NCBI RefSeq assembly: GCF_900107095.1
Contig: NZ_FNOR01000007.1
Coordinates: 186,001-250,000 of the forward strand
Length of the DNA: 64,000 nt
Direction of reading: 5' to 3'
From: Collimonas sp. OK242
Lineage (GTDB): Bacteria; Pseudomonadota; Gammaproteobacteria; Burkholderiales; Burkholderiaceae_D
Below the pieces are notes generated by a model. It searched no databases and had not been told where the DNA came from. It was given only the letters and a program-made list of their open reading frames with translations. Below are positions 55,441-63,096 of the stretch, in pieces; position 1 is the first letter of the stretch; each line of letters opens with the position of its first letter. The position numbers and the translations under genes are program-made.

Positions 55441-57309
55441 ATGCAAGCTGTCTTTCCCGGCATCTGCGCCGCCATGCTGATGTCTGTCGCTGCCCTGGCC
55501 GCAAATACGCCGGATGAGCAGCCGTTCATCTATACCAGCAGCTACCAAACCGCCACATGGCAAGGTCATGTCAAAGCCTATCCGGTCGGTAAAAACGGCG
55601 TTTCCGAAACGGCGCAATGGGATGCCGCCGACCTGATTCCGCCATGGCAGGCGCGCCGCATCCTGACCGCAGACGACGGCGCCGCTGCTCAAATGCTGCC
55701 ATTTGAATGGCAGCATTTGAACGAGATGCAAAAATCCGTCTTGTCCTCGGAGGATGTCCTGCAATACCTGAGAGGGAATGACGCGCTGGAAACAAGGCAT
55801 GGCGTCGGCCAGTTCCGCAATCGCAAGGGCAAGCTGGGCGACATCATCCATTCGTCGCCCTTGTATGTCGGCGTCTCCGATTCGGCTTATCAGCGGCTGC
55901 CTGCAACAGAAGGCGGCGGCAGTTACCGGCAGTTTGTCGACAGCAAGAGGCAGCGCCGCGCCATGCTTTACGTGGGCGCCAACGATGGCATGCTGCATGG
56001 TTTCGATGCGATCAGCGGCATCGAAAAGACCGCCTTCATTCCACGCGCCATCTTTGAACATTTACCCTTATTGAGCGGCGTCGACTATGTACACCGTCTA
56101 TTCGTCGATGGCCAGATCACCGCCGGCGACGCCTATCTCGGCAAGAGCGGAAGCGCTGCATGGAAAACCATCCTGCTGGCTTCAACCGGCGCCGCTGCGA
56201 AGAGCCTGTTTGCGATCGATGTCAGCGATCCGGAAGCGCAGACGTCGACTCTCCTATGGCAAAACAGCGCGGAAGACGACGGCCAGGGAGTACCTGATGG
56301 CGACATGGGCTACCTGCCGGGCGAGGCCTTCGCGATTCGCTTGCGCAACGGCAGCTGGGCCGCGCTGTACGGCAATGGCTATCAGAGCGAGAAGCAACGC
56401 GCCGTCTTGGTTCTGGCCGACCTGGCTAGCGGCAGATCGATAAGAAAGCTGGCGGCGGGCGCCGTTGACTCCGTGCTTCCAAACGGCTTGGGGACGCCGG
56501 CCCTGGTCTTTAGCCAGCAGCGTGAAGCAATCACCGCCTATGCCGGCGACTTGCTGGGCAGTCTTTGGAAATTCGACCTCGGCGCAAGCGAGCCGGAGCG
56601 CTGGCAAGTCGCCTTCGACGGCCGCCCCCTGTTTGTGGCTGCCGATAGCGGCGGCAAGATGCAATCCCTGATGCAGCAAGCCCTGCTTGAACATCATCCC
56701 CAAGGCGGCGCCATGATCATGTTTGGCGCAGGTAACATGGAGAACGACGCGGAAGACGAGGCCAGGAGCAAGCCGCAAACTGCAAGCTTGTACGGCATCC
56801 TGGAAAAGCCAGGCGCTGCTCCTGCTGCGGACAGAAGCCAGTTGCAGAAACAAACCCTGACAGAAACGGCAGGGGACGCTGGAAAATGGCAATTGAGCAG
56901 CAATACCGTCAACTGGAGCAGGCAGCGCGGCTGGTACATCGACCTGCCCGCCAAAGTCGGCCAGGTAGTCGGAAAATTACAGATCGTCGATGGCGTGTTG
57001 TGGGCGCTGACCTACTCTTCCAGCACGGAAAAATCGTATCTGATCGCAATCGACTACACCACAGGCGGCGCTACAGCCGCAGCGGCGCTCGCCGATTTCC
57101 CGCAAGCTGTTTCAATGCTGGAAGTGGCCGGTTCAGCCGCGACGCCCGCCTTCATCACGTTGCCGGACGGCCGCCGGCAACTCGCCATAAGAGGCCGCGA
57201 CGGCGGGCTGCAAACGCTGGCTCTGAATCCGGCCACGCGGCGCCCGGTAAGAACCTGGCGTCAATTGCCGCTGCCATCAGGCAGATCAGGTAGCGTCGAT
57301 CCCGGCTAG
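55441..57309 (+). CDS. pilY1: Short PilY1/PilC-type pilus tip protein
   Basis: This 622-residue secreted protein has the PilY1 beta-propeller domain: GKLGDIIHSSPLYVGV, RAMLYVGANDGMLHGFDA and LYGNGYQSEKQRAVLVL are typical blades. The signal peptide is AVFPGICAAMLMSVAALAAN. The ATG at 55441 is chosen because AAGG lies eight bases upstream. Usual PilY1 proteins exceed 1000 residues and carry a von Willebrand-like N-terminal domain; here that part is missing and the propeller begins near residue 130. It sits between pilX and pilE and probably caps the pilus and promotes extension. Confidence 0.88.
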   Translation: MQAVFPGICAAMLMSVAALAANTPDEQPFIYTSSYQTATWQGHVKAYPVGKNGVSETAQWDAADLIPPWQARRILTADDGAAAQMLPFEWQHLNEMQKSVLSSEDVLQYLRGNDALETRHGVGQFRNRKGKLGDIIHSSPLYVGVSDSAYQRLPATEGGGSYRQFVDSKRQRRAMLYVGANDGMLHGFDAISGIEKTAFIPRAIFEHLPLLSGVDYVHRLFVDGQITAGDAYLGKSGSAAWKTILLASTGAAAKSLFAIDVSDPEAQTSTLLWQNSAEDDGQGVPDGDMGYLPGEAFAIRLRNGSWAALYGNGYQSEKQRAVLVLADLASGRSIRKLAAGAVDSVLPNGLGTPALVFSQQREAITAYAGDLLGSLWKFDLGASEPERWQVAFDGRPLFVAADSGGKMQSLMQQALLEHHPQGGAMIMFGAGNMENDAEDEARSKPQTASLYGILEKPGAAPAADRSQLQKQTLTETAGDAGKWQLSSNTVNWSRQRGWYIDLPAKVGQVVGKLQIVDGVLWALTYSSSTEKSYLIAIDYTTGGATAAAALADFPQAVSMLEVAGSAATPAFITLPDGRRQLAIRGRDGGLQTLALNPATRRPVRTWRQLPLPSGRSGSVDPG

Positions 57310-57320
57310 GAATGAAGAGC

Positions 57321-57743
57321 ATGGACAAGCAAACAGGCTACACCCTGGTCGAAATCATGATCGTGGCGGCCATCGCCGCTATCCTGAGCAGCGTAGCCTT
57401 AGCCAGTTATAGCGAGCATGTCCGGCGCAGCCAGCGCCTGGCCGCGCGGGCAGTCATGCTGGAAGCCGCTAACTGGATGGAGCGCCGTTTCTCCGTGCAT
57501 CACAACTATCTCGGCAGCGACAAGCAGCCCCCTGTCCTGCCGGACGGCTTGAATCGTTCGCCGCCAAGCGGTACGGCCAAGTATGCGATCAGTCTGGCGA
57601 CCGGGCAAACCCATGCCACGGCCTATCAGCTGCAAGCGGCGCCGCTGCTTGCCGACAAATGCGGCACATTCACTTTGGACCATACCGGCGCACGCGGATT
57701 GATCGGCAATACGGCCTCATTGGCGGAATGCTGGGGACGTTAA
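57321..57743 (+). CDS. pilE: Type IV minor pilin PilE
   Basis: This 140-residue prepilin has the signal QTGYTLVEIMIVAAIAAILSSVALASY. The C-terminal half contains the GTAKYAISLATGQTHATAYQLQAAP and CGTFTLDHTGARG segments usual for PilE minor pilins, with two cysteines (DKCG and ECWG). The ATG at 57321 has AGGA nine bases upstream; the ATG at 57312 is too close to it. It is the last gene of the pilV-pilX-pilY1-pilE operon. Confidence 0.9.
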   Translation: MDKQTGYTLVEIMIVAAIAAILSSVALASYSEHVRRSQRLAARAVMLEAANWMERRFSVHHNYLGSDKQPPVLPDGLNRSPPSGTAKYAISLATGQTHATAYQLQAAPLLADKCGTFTLDHTGARGLIGNTASLAECWGR

Positions 57744-57763
57744 AAAGCCCGCTGGCAGCGGGC
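57741..57763 (-). terminator. Terminator between pilE and the convergent gene
   Basis: GCCCGCT/AGCGGGC forms a 7-bp stem with a 3-base loop. On the minus strand it is followed by TTTTTAAC, which ends the transcript of the gene at 57799. On the plus strand it overlaps the end of pilE and has only a weak T tract. Confidence 0.8.
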
Positions 57764-57798
57764 CGGGTTCTACAGGATGGAATTGACGAGATGTAATC

Positions 57799-58116
57799 TC
57801 AATCGTCATCATCGTGATGACGGTGGTGTTCACGCCATCCTTCACGACGCCGCCATTCTTCGCGGCGCCACTCGTCGTCGCGACGCTCCCGCCATTCGCG
57901 GTGCTCGCGCCAGCCGGGCTCCACATAGACCGGCTGCGGAGGGTAGTATGCCGGCGCAGGAACATAACGCGGCTCGTATTGCACCACGGGCGGGTAATAT
58001 GGCTGCGGCGGCGGCTGGACAAAAATGCCAAGGCCCACATCCACGCGGGCTGCAGCGCTGCCGCAAGCACTTGCGGCGATGGCGCCAAACGCCAGACATG
58101 CTAAAAGTTTTTTCAT
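57799..58116 (-). CDS. Small secreted Pro/Tyr- and Arg/His-rich protein
   Basis: This 105-residue protein starts with a clear signal peptide (MKKLLACLAFGAIAASACGS). A Pro/Tyr-rich stretch (QPPPQPYYPPVVQYEPRYVPAPAYYPPQPVYVEP) resembles PXPV-repeat envelope proteins. A charged tail rich in Trp, Arg, Glu, His and Asp (WREHREWRERRDDEWRREEW) ends in DDDD. No function is known. Metal or surface binding is conceivable from the His/Asp tail. It is monocistronic. Confidence 0.75.
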   Translation of the reverse strand: MKKLLACLAFGAIAASACGSAAARVDVGLGIFVQPPPQPYYPPVVQYEPRYVPAPAYYPPQPVYVEPGWREHREWRERRDDEWRREEWRRREGWREHHRHHDDDD

Positions 58117-58369
58117 TTTATTTCCTGTTTACCTGCACACCATTTGGCGACTTCGCCGTTTCATGATTTCAGTGTACGGACAATAATGAGTCGATGTTGT
58201 TCGTAGGGGCAACAAGTGTAACTTTAAGTAAATGAATGAAGCAAAATCAGAATGCAAAATCGCCTTCTCTTTTTCATTTGGCATGCTTATCCGTTCAAAA
58301 TTCGGATTTATGCAACAGAATCTTAGAGAATAGATAATCAAGCCCTAGCTGTATGAAAGGAAATCTTGT

Positions 58370-58945
58370 ATGGGAAAGAGCCGGCTGGAAGCATTCAGCG
58401 ATGGCGTCATCGCTATCATCATCACCATCATGGTGCTTGAAATGAAAGTGCCGCACGAACCTAGCCTGGCTGCGCTGTGGCTGACACTGCCGGTGTTCAT
58501 CAGCTACGTACTCAGCTTCGTGTATACAGGCATCTACTGGAACAACCATCATCACATGCTGCATACGGTGCAAAAGATCAATGGTGCGGTGTTGTGGGCC
58601 AATCTGCATCTGCTGTTCTGGCTCTCGCTGATTCCGTTCGCCACCGGCTGGATGGGTGAAAACCATTTTTCCGAAGTACCGGTAGCGCTGTATGGCGTGG
58701 TGCTGCTGATGGCCGGCGCCGCTTATAACATCTTGAGCCGCACGCTGATCAAGCTGCATGGGAAGGATTCGACCCTGGCGCAGGCGGTCGGCAATGACTT
58801 CAAGGGCAAGATTTCGGTGATTGCCTACGCGATCGCGATTCCATTCTCTTTCGTCAACCGCTGGCTGGCGCTAGCGCTGTATGTGCTGGTTGCGATCCTG
58901 TGGTTAATCCCTGATCGCCGTATCGAGCAAGTCATTAACAACTGA
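58370..58945 (+). CDS. TMEM175/DUF1211 family membrane protein (putative K+ channel)
   Basis: This 191-residue protein has six hydrophobic segments and the family N-terminus KSRLEAFSDGVIAIIITIMVLEMKVP, whose FSDG motif lies in the pore helix of bacterial TMEM175 channels. TGIYWNNHHHMLH and ANLHLLFWLSLIPFATGWMG are also typical. Bacterial members form tetramers that conduct potassium. A GGAAAT precedes the ATG, with a better AAAGGAAATC pattern just upstream. It is monocistronic. Confidence 0.88.
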   Translation: MGKSRLEAFSDGVIAIIITIMVLEMKVPHEPSLAALWLTLPVFISYVLSFVYTGIYWNNHHHMLHTVQKINGAVLWANLHLLFWLSLIPFATGWMGENHFSEVPVALYGVVLLMAGAAYNILSRTLIKLHGKDSTLAQAVGNDFKGKISVIAYAIAIPFSFVNRWLALALYVLVAILWLIPDRRIEQVINN

Positions 58946-59108
58946 GGCAGGCAGTTGCAATCGGCGCTTTGTATTTTTGGCAATGAATGTATAAGATGTA
59001 CCATAGGCAACACAAACAGCATCTCTTGCACGAACAGTAAGAACAAAACCGGCTTCCGGCTCTCTAACAGGAAGCTTCGCCTGCTTGATTACATCAGAGG
59101 GTGTCAAA

Positions 59109-59546
59109 ATGAAAAATACATATCGCCTGCCTGCCAGGGTGGACCAAGGTTTCACGCTGATAGAGTTGATGCTGGTTGTCGCGATCATTGGCATTTTGGC
59201 AGCGGTTATCATACCGGCCTATCAAAACCACCTGAAGAAACAAAAATTTGCAGAAGTGATTGCGGCTAGCGTAGCGGCTAAATCTGCTGTCGAGGCTTGC
59301 ATACAGCATTTGAACAGCAGCGCAGGCTGCGACGGCGGCAGCAACGGCATTCCCGCCGACGCCGCTGGCGATCCCGGCAGTCGCGTGGCTACGGTCAGCA
59401 CCAAGAACGGCGTCGTCACAGTTGTTCCAAAAGAAAAAGACGGCATTCTTGCCACAGATACGTACGTGTTGACGCCGACCCCCGGCAATCCGGTCCAATG
59501 GTCGACTAGCGCAAGCGGCTGTCTCGCCACAGTGCTGTGCAATTAA
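59109..59546 (+). CDS. pilA: Type IV pilin (PilA-like)
   Basis: This 145-residue major-type pilin precursor has the signal KNTYRLPARVDQGFTLIELMLVVAIIGILAAVIIPAY with glutamate at position 5. A C-terminal disulfide region SGCLATVLC closes the protein. The ATG at 59109 follows AGAGGG by eight bases. It is separate from the minor-pilin operon, as usual for the major subunit. The long leader of 14 residues before the cleavage glycine is slightly unusual for type IVa pilins. Confidence 0.9.
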   Translation: MKNTYRLPARVDQGFTLIELMLVVAIIGILAAVIIPAYQNHLKKQKFAEVIAASVAAKSAVEACIQHLNSSAGCDGGSNGIPADAAGDPGSRVATVSTKNGVVTVVPKEKDGILATDTYVLTPTPGNPVQWSTSASGCLATVLCN

Positions 59547-59685
59547 CGGAACGGGTCAAGCGATACGCCTGTCCAAATTTTTGTACTGTTTTTTATTCTG
59601 TTTAAGTATCTGGTTTCTATAATGAAAATTATAGGCATTACCGCTTCAAGATATGTATTTTGTAGCTGAACAGCAAGAGGCAAGC

Positions 59686-59886
59686 ATGTACGGCGATATT
59701 GACTGGAGGCATGCGCCAGAGGGCGCGCATTGGTGGGCAATGGATGCAAGCGGTCATGCCCATTGGTTCATGGAGCCGAGATATAAACCCAGGACACATT
59801 TCTGGTACTCGCAGGCAATCCATGCGCCGACTTTCGCCTATTCCGGCGACTGGCGCGAGAGCCTGACCGAACGGCCAGCCCAATAG
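59686..59886 (+). CDS. Small hypothetical protein
   Basis: A 66-residue frame starts MYGDIDWRHAPEGAHWWAMD and continues with a Trp/His/Tyr-rich sequence (GHAHWFMEPRYKPRTHFWYS). AAGAGG precedes the ATG at 59686. The opening YGDIDWxxAPEGAxxW resembles a motif seen in small phage and hypothetical proteins. No other phage gene is nearby. The function is unknown. Confidence 0.55.
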   Translation: MYGDIDWRHAPEGAHWWAMDASGHAHWFMEPRYKPRTHFWYSQAIHAPTFAYSGDWRESLTERPAQ

Positions 59887-59985
59887 CCGTTTCCTTTCCA
59901 TATCGGGCCGGTTATCTCGGGCGGAGTGAACGATACGCGCATTCAAGCGTCGAAATGGATATCCCTGAATAGTCTGGAATACATC

Positions 59986-60153
59986 ATGAAACGTCTTGCT
60001 ATCTTGTTTGGTTTGGCCGTGCTGCTCAGCGGCTGCGTAGTCGCTCCATACGGTCCGAGAGAGGGTGGTTACAGAGATGGCGGCGACCGGCACGAGCATC
60101 ACGATGATCGAGGCGACGACCGTCGCAGGGATGACAACCCCTACCGCTATTAA
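59986..60153 (+). CDS. Small lipoprotein with Asp/His/Arg-rich tail
   Basis: A 55-residue protein begins MKRLAILFGLAVLLSGCVVAP, a classic lipoprotein signal with lipobox LLSGC. The mature part is only about 38 residues and is dominated by Gly, Asp, Arg and His (DGGDRHEHHDDRGDDRRRDD). It resembles many small YgdI-like or hypothetical lipoproteins of betaproteobacteria. The composition echoes the tail of the secreted protein at 57799. Confidence 0.75.
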   Translation: MKRLAILFGLAVLLSGCVVAPYGPREGGYRDGGDRHEHHDDRGDDRRRDDNPYRY

Positions 60154-60242
60154 TCACTGATCGCAGGTGGCGGGCGCCAATTCCGTCAATCGCGCCGGAC
60201 CTTGCTCATCGATATCGAGGGCGCGCGCGGCGCCTTGCTTTG

Positions 60243-60479
60243 TTATTTCCCAACGCAAATCTGGTACAGGTTTTTCGCCATATGGATGATCAAGGCAGCC
60301 ATATGCGTCATCTTCAGCGTCAGGAAAAGAGCTATGACGGCAATGCCGATCTTAAGCGCCACGCTATCGACATGGGCGATGCCAAATGCGCTGCCTTTTA
60401 AAATGGCAAACATCATGGGTATGCACAACAGGCCCAGGTAGAGGTTCTCGTCGCGCAGCAGCCTGGAGAGGTGTTTCAT
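60243..60479 (-). CDS. Small two-helix membrane protein
   Basis: A 78-residue protein has two or three hydrophobic segments (LYLGLLCIPMMFAIL and VALKIGIAVIALFLTLKMTHMAALIIHMA). AAAGGG is well placed before the ATG at 60479. No family is recognised. It is divergent from the AI-2E-like gene. A small inner-membrane protein is the only supportable description. Confidence 0.65.
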   Translation of the reverse strand: MKHLSRLLRDENLYLGLLCIPMMFAILKGSAFGIAHVDSVALKIGIAVIALFLTLKMTHMAALIIHMAKNLYQICVGK

Positions 60480-60580
60480 AGATCCCTTTGTTAGGCGGTA
60501 TATGGAATGTACACGTTTCAGTTACCATTGGAAACGGCTGCGGCAGGCCGGTACGCATATCAACTAAAAAAAACACCTCT

Positions 60581-61075
60581 ATGATCCAACGCAAGTCTGG
60601 CGAGACCGAACCCGGCAACAGGAAAATCCAGCAAGCTGCATCAACCGCGCTCTACGCGGTGCTCGTCATACTCGCGCTGTGGGTGCTGCGCGATTTCATC
60701 CCGGCAGTTGTCTGGGCCGCCGTGATCGCGATAGCGTTGTGGCCCCTGTTGCTGCGCCTGGAGCTGTCACATGGATCGCGAGCCCGCACAACTCTCGTTG
60801 CATTATCGCTCACAGCCGCGGTCGCGTTGTTCGTCGTGCTGCCTTTCATACTCGTCATTACTCAGGCCGCGCACGAGACGCACGATTTCCTCGCCTGGTT
60901 CAAGCAGGCCGAGGCCAACGGCATCCCGCTGCCCGACCTGATCGGGCGCCTGCCTTTCCTGCTGGTCCTGTTCGGCATCCTCGGCGGCGCACAGACGTTC
61001 GGACTGCTGGGCCTGTTCATCGGCCCCGCGTTGATGACGGTGCTGATGGTGTTGTGGCGCGATTGGGTGAGGTAA
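60581..61075 (+). pseudogene. AI-2E family transporter with large internal in-frame deletion
   Basis: The frame encodes 164 residues. Residues about 20-125 match the N-terminal helices of AI-2E/PerM/YdiK transporters (FIPAVVWAAVIAIALWPLLLRL and FVVLPFILVITQAAHETHDFLAWF, ending GIPLPDLIGRLPF). They are followed without a break by the family's C-terminal signature FGILGGAQTFGLLGLFIGPALMTVLMVLWRDW. The normal protein has about 350-370 residues; the central periplasmic loop and several helices are gone. The join falls at an LPF that occurs in both halves of the parent. Frame and start are intact, so a short product may still be made, but transport is unlikely. Confidence 0.8.
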
Positions 61076-61108
61076 CTGCGTTACTTCCCGGTAATCCGTG
61101 AAGAAGCC

Positions 61109-61180
61109 AAAAAAAAGCCCGCCAGCCTTGCGGCAGCGGGCTAAGTCCAAAACTTAGGGAGATTTGGAGGAGACCAGGAC
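61109..61180 (-). ncRNA. Putative small RNA with anti-Shine-Dalgarno motifs, copy 1
   Basis: On the minus strand TTGAAA (61208-61203) and CAATAT (61187-61182), 15 bases apart, form a promoter-like block. An RNA body follows with UCUCCUCC (61173-61166) and UCUCCC (61162-61157), both complementary to Shine-Dalgarno sequences. A small stem-loop CUAAGU-UUUGG-ACUUAG comes next. A GC-rich terminator with GCAA tetraloop (61141-61117) then runs into eight U residues. The same arrangement recurs at 61557-61628. It lies 65 bases after the dodecin stop. The exact 5' end is a guess. Confidence 0.7.
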
Positions 61181-61245
61181 AATATTGTGCCCCTCGACCA
61201 ATTTTCAAGACCGTTATTTACTATTTATATATGGCAATCGCCCGC

Positions 61246-61464
61246 TCAGGACGCGCTATCCAAAAGTCTGAAACCGACTTTGAGCGAGACCTGATAGTGA
61301 GCGACCTTGCCGTCCGTTATATGCCCCCGGGTTGCAATGACTTCAAACCAGTCCATGTGTTTTACCGTAAGTGCTGCCTTGGAAATCGCGTTCTGGATTG
61401 CGTCGTCAGTACCAGTCGTGGACGATCCGACGAGTTCGACCACCTTGTAAGTATGTGCGGACAT
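61246..61464 (-). CDS. Dodecin
   Basis: Dodecin is a 72-residue flavin-storing protein that forms hollow dodecamers. The sequence YKVVELVGSSTTGTDDAIQNAISKAALTVKHMDWFEVIATRGH and the C-terminal VAHYQVSLKVGFRL are nearly canonical, with the flavin-stacking tryptophan in DWFEV. A consensus AAAGGAG precedes the ATG by eight bases. The gene is flanked on both sides, in the same orientation, by copies of a small-RNA-like element. Confidence 0.96.
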   Translation of the reverse strand: MSAHTYKVVELVGSSTTGTDDAIQNAISKAALTVKHMDWFEVIATRGHITDGKVAHYQVSLKVGFRLLDSAS

Positions 61465-61556
61465 ACGAATCTCCTTTGTTAATTGCTGTTTTAAGGAAGA
61501 TGCACGTGCTCGTTCACTTTACTCCTGCTGCGCGCTAAAGCAATCCGCGATGAAGC

Positions 61557-61628
61557 AAAAAAAGCCCGCCAACCTTGCGGTTGCGGGCTAAGTCCAAAAC
61601 TTAGGGAGAATTGGAGGAGAGCGAATCC
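61557..61628 (-). ncRNA. Putative small RNA with anti-Shine-Dalgarno motifs, copy 2
   Basis: This is the second copy, upstream of dodecin. The body differs from copy 1 at four of about 64 positions. TTGAAA (61655-61650) and CAATAT (61634-61629) keep the same 15-base spacing, UCUCCUCC (61620-61613) and UCUCCC (61609-61604) are unchanged, and the terminator (61588-61564) keeps the GCAA loop. One inner terminator pair changes from G-C to A-U, a compensatory change that argues for RNA structure. The short block just after the promoter, where transcription would begin, is not conserved. The rest of the 61465-61773 gap holds no gene. Confidence 0.7.
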
Positions 61629-61773
61629 ATATTGTGCCCCTCAAGTAATTTTCAATACTCTTTTTTTAAGTTATTTATATCGGCGCAATAAATAGGCTTC
61701 CAACCAAATAAGGCAAAATTGGTCAGTCGCTTAAATTAGGGAGAAAAAAAGCGGAACTGTATGGGCGGAACAA

Positions 61774-63039
61774 TCATTTGCTCAGGATATCCAACCTGCA
61801 CTTTACTAAAGCGCACTCCCTTTCGCTAGCCATTAAATTGTAGTCCTCCAGTCTTTTTCGCCCGTCGCCCTGGTCATTCGTATATATAAAACGCATATTC
61901 GATTGATACGGAAAATACGGAAGTGCCGCCTCATTAAGCAAAGGTTTAACTAATGCCACGATGCTCAGTGCGAAAATCGCCGCCAGCTGGACCGCTCTAT
62001 GCAATGGCCTTATTGTTTCCCATGTTTTGTATAACAAGATTGCCTGGGCAATTACTACAAAGTAGTGGGCCCGGACCCAGAGCACCGGGAATTGCCAGAA
62101 AACCGCTTCCAAAATGATTGTTAAAAGGATCGAAAGCATCAACGATTTTTCTAATCGAGAGCTGATATTTGCAATTTTTGAAAAATACAAAAAACTAAAA
62201 ATGTTAATTAACAAATATATTGTTGTCCCTATACTTTTGGGAGATGGTCCAAGGCTGAAATAGTGTTGGAATTTTTCTGCCACGAATCTGAAGTGGGCAT
62301 GCTCGGCGGCGAATCCGAGCATATCAAACACGCTAATTCCCGAAAGATAAAACGCTACTAACGCTAATAAAATCGGGATCTCGAATGCAATAATCTTCTT
62401 GTAAACTTTGGTGAGAAATATCGGCAGGAACATCAGCACTGAAGACTGGAAGCCAATTGCGATAAAGAAGAGAGCAAGCGCTGACGAATGCTTTGACTTA
62501 TCGAGCCGGATTAGTGAAAGCATTAAGAACGACAAGGCAATTGATTGTCGGATAAGTGCCATCTGAGCCAATAAATATACCCAGCAAAAATAGATGGCAA
62601 AGACAAAAATAACGCTCGCTCTACAGTGCCTTACGAAAATATAGAACGCGATTCCATTGAAAAGCGCAACAATCAAATAAAGCGCTTGCATCGTGCCGCC
62701 AAATGTCTTTATTGTTGAAAGCAAAATGACGAATAAAGGCTCCATTGGCTTGACGGCATCTGGCAAATGCGTAAAGGACAAATGTAAAAGCGAGGGCGCG
62801 GCTGTAAGCGCTTGCTCGTAAGCTATCCAATCATATCCCGTCTCCCACCGAAAACCCGCGAGCATCACAAAAGCAATGATGACAGCGGCGACCAGTAATT
62901 GATGCAGATCTTTGCGATGCTCAGCGATAAGAACAAAAGCCCAAAAAATAAGCGCAAGAGATAAATAAAAGATCAAAATTTCACCAGGCTCCCAGAATCG
63001 AAGCGATATTGAGTCGGATTGTGTTCTATAGTGGATCAA
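61774..63039 (-). CDS. EpsG-like polysaccharide polymerase family membrane protein
   Basis: This protein of about 421 residues has ten or more hydrophobic segments, resembling EpsG/Wzy-type polymerases. Supporting features are the early GFRWETGYDWIAYEQ motif (EpsG proteins have R-x-x-G-x-D-W/Y-x-x-Y) and the later MALIRQSIALSFLMLSL helix with its arginine. No glycosyltransferase genes surround it. The gene is more AT-rich than its neighbours, suggesting transfer. The beginning of the frame has no ATG (TTG at 63039), and a start nearer the first helix is possible. The stop is clear. Confidence 0.75.
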   Translation of the reverse strand: MIHYRTQSDSISLRFWEPGEILIFYLSLALIFWAFVLIAEHRKDLHQLLVAAVIIAFVMLAGFRWETGYDWIAYEQALTAAPSLLHLSFTHLPDAVKPMEPLFVILLSTIKTFGGTMQALYLIVALFNGIAFYIFVRHCRASVIFVFAIYFCWVYLLAQMALIRQSIALSFLMLSLIRLDKSKHSSALALFFIAIGFQSSVLMFLPIFLTKVYKKIIAFEIPILLALVAFYLSGISVFDMLGFAAEHAHFRFVAEKFQHYFSLGPSPKSIGTTIYLLINIFSFLYFSKIANISSRLEKSLMLSILLTIILEAVFWQFPVLWVRAHYFVVIAQAILLYKTWETIRPLHRAVQLAAIFALSIVALVKPLLNEAALPYFPYQSNMRFIYTNDQGDGRKRLEDYNLMASERECALVKCRLDILSK

Positions 63040-63096
63040 TTTTCGATGTAATTGTCCAGCTAAGTGGGGCAGCTTCAGATGGAAATCAACGGATGT

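Noticed and set aside
61109-61180. Reading the repeated element on the plus strand as an mRNA leader with GGAGGAGA ribosome site
   Set aside because: No open frame follows on the plus strand in either copy, and the T-run needed for termination is on the minus strand.
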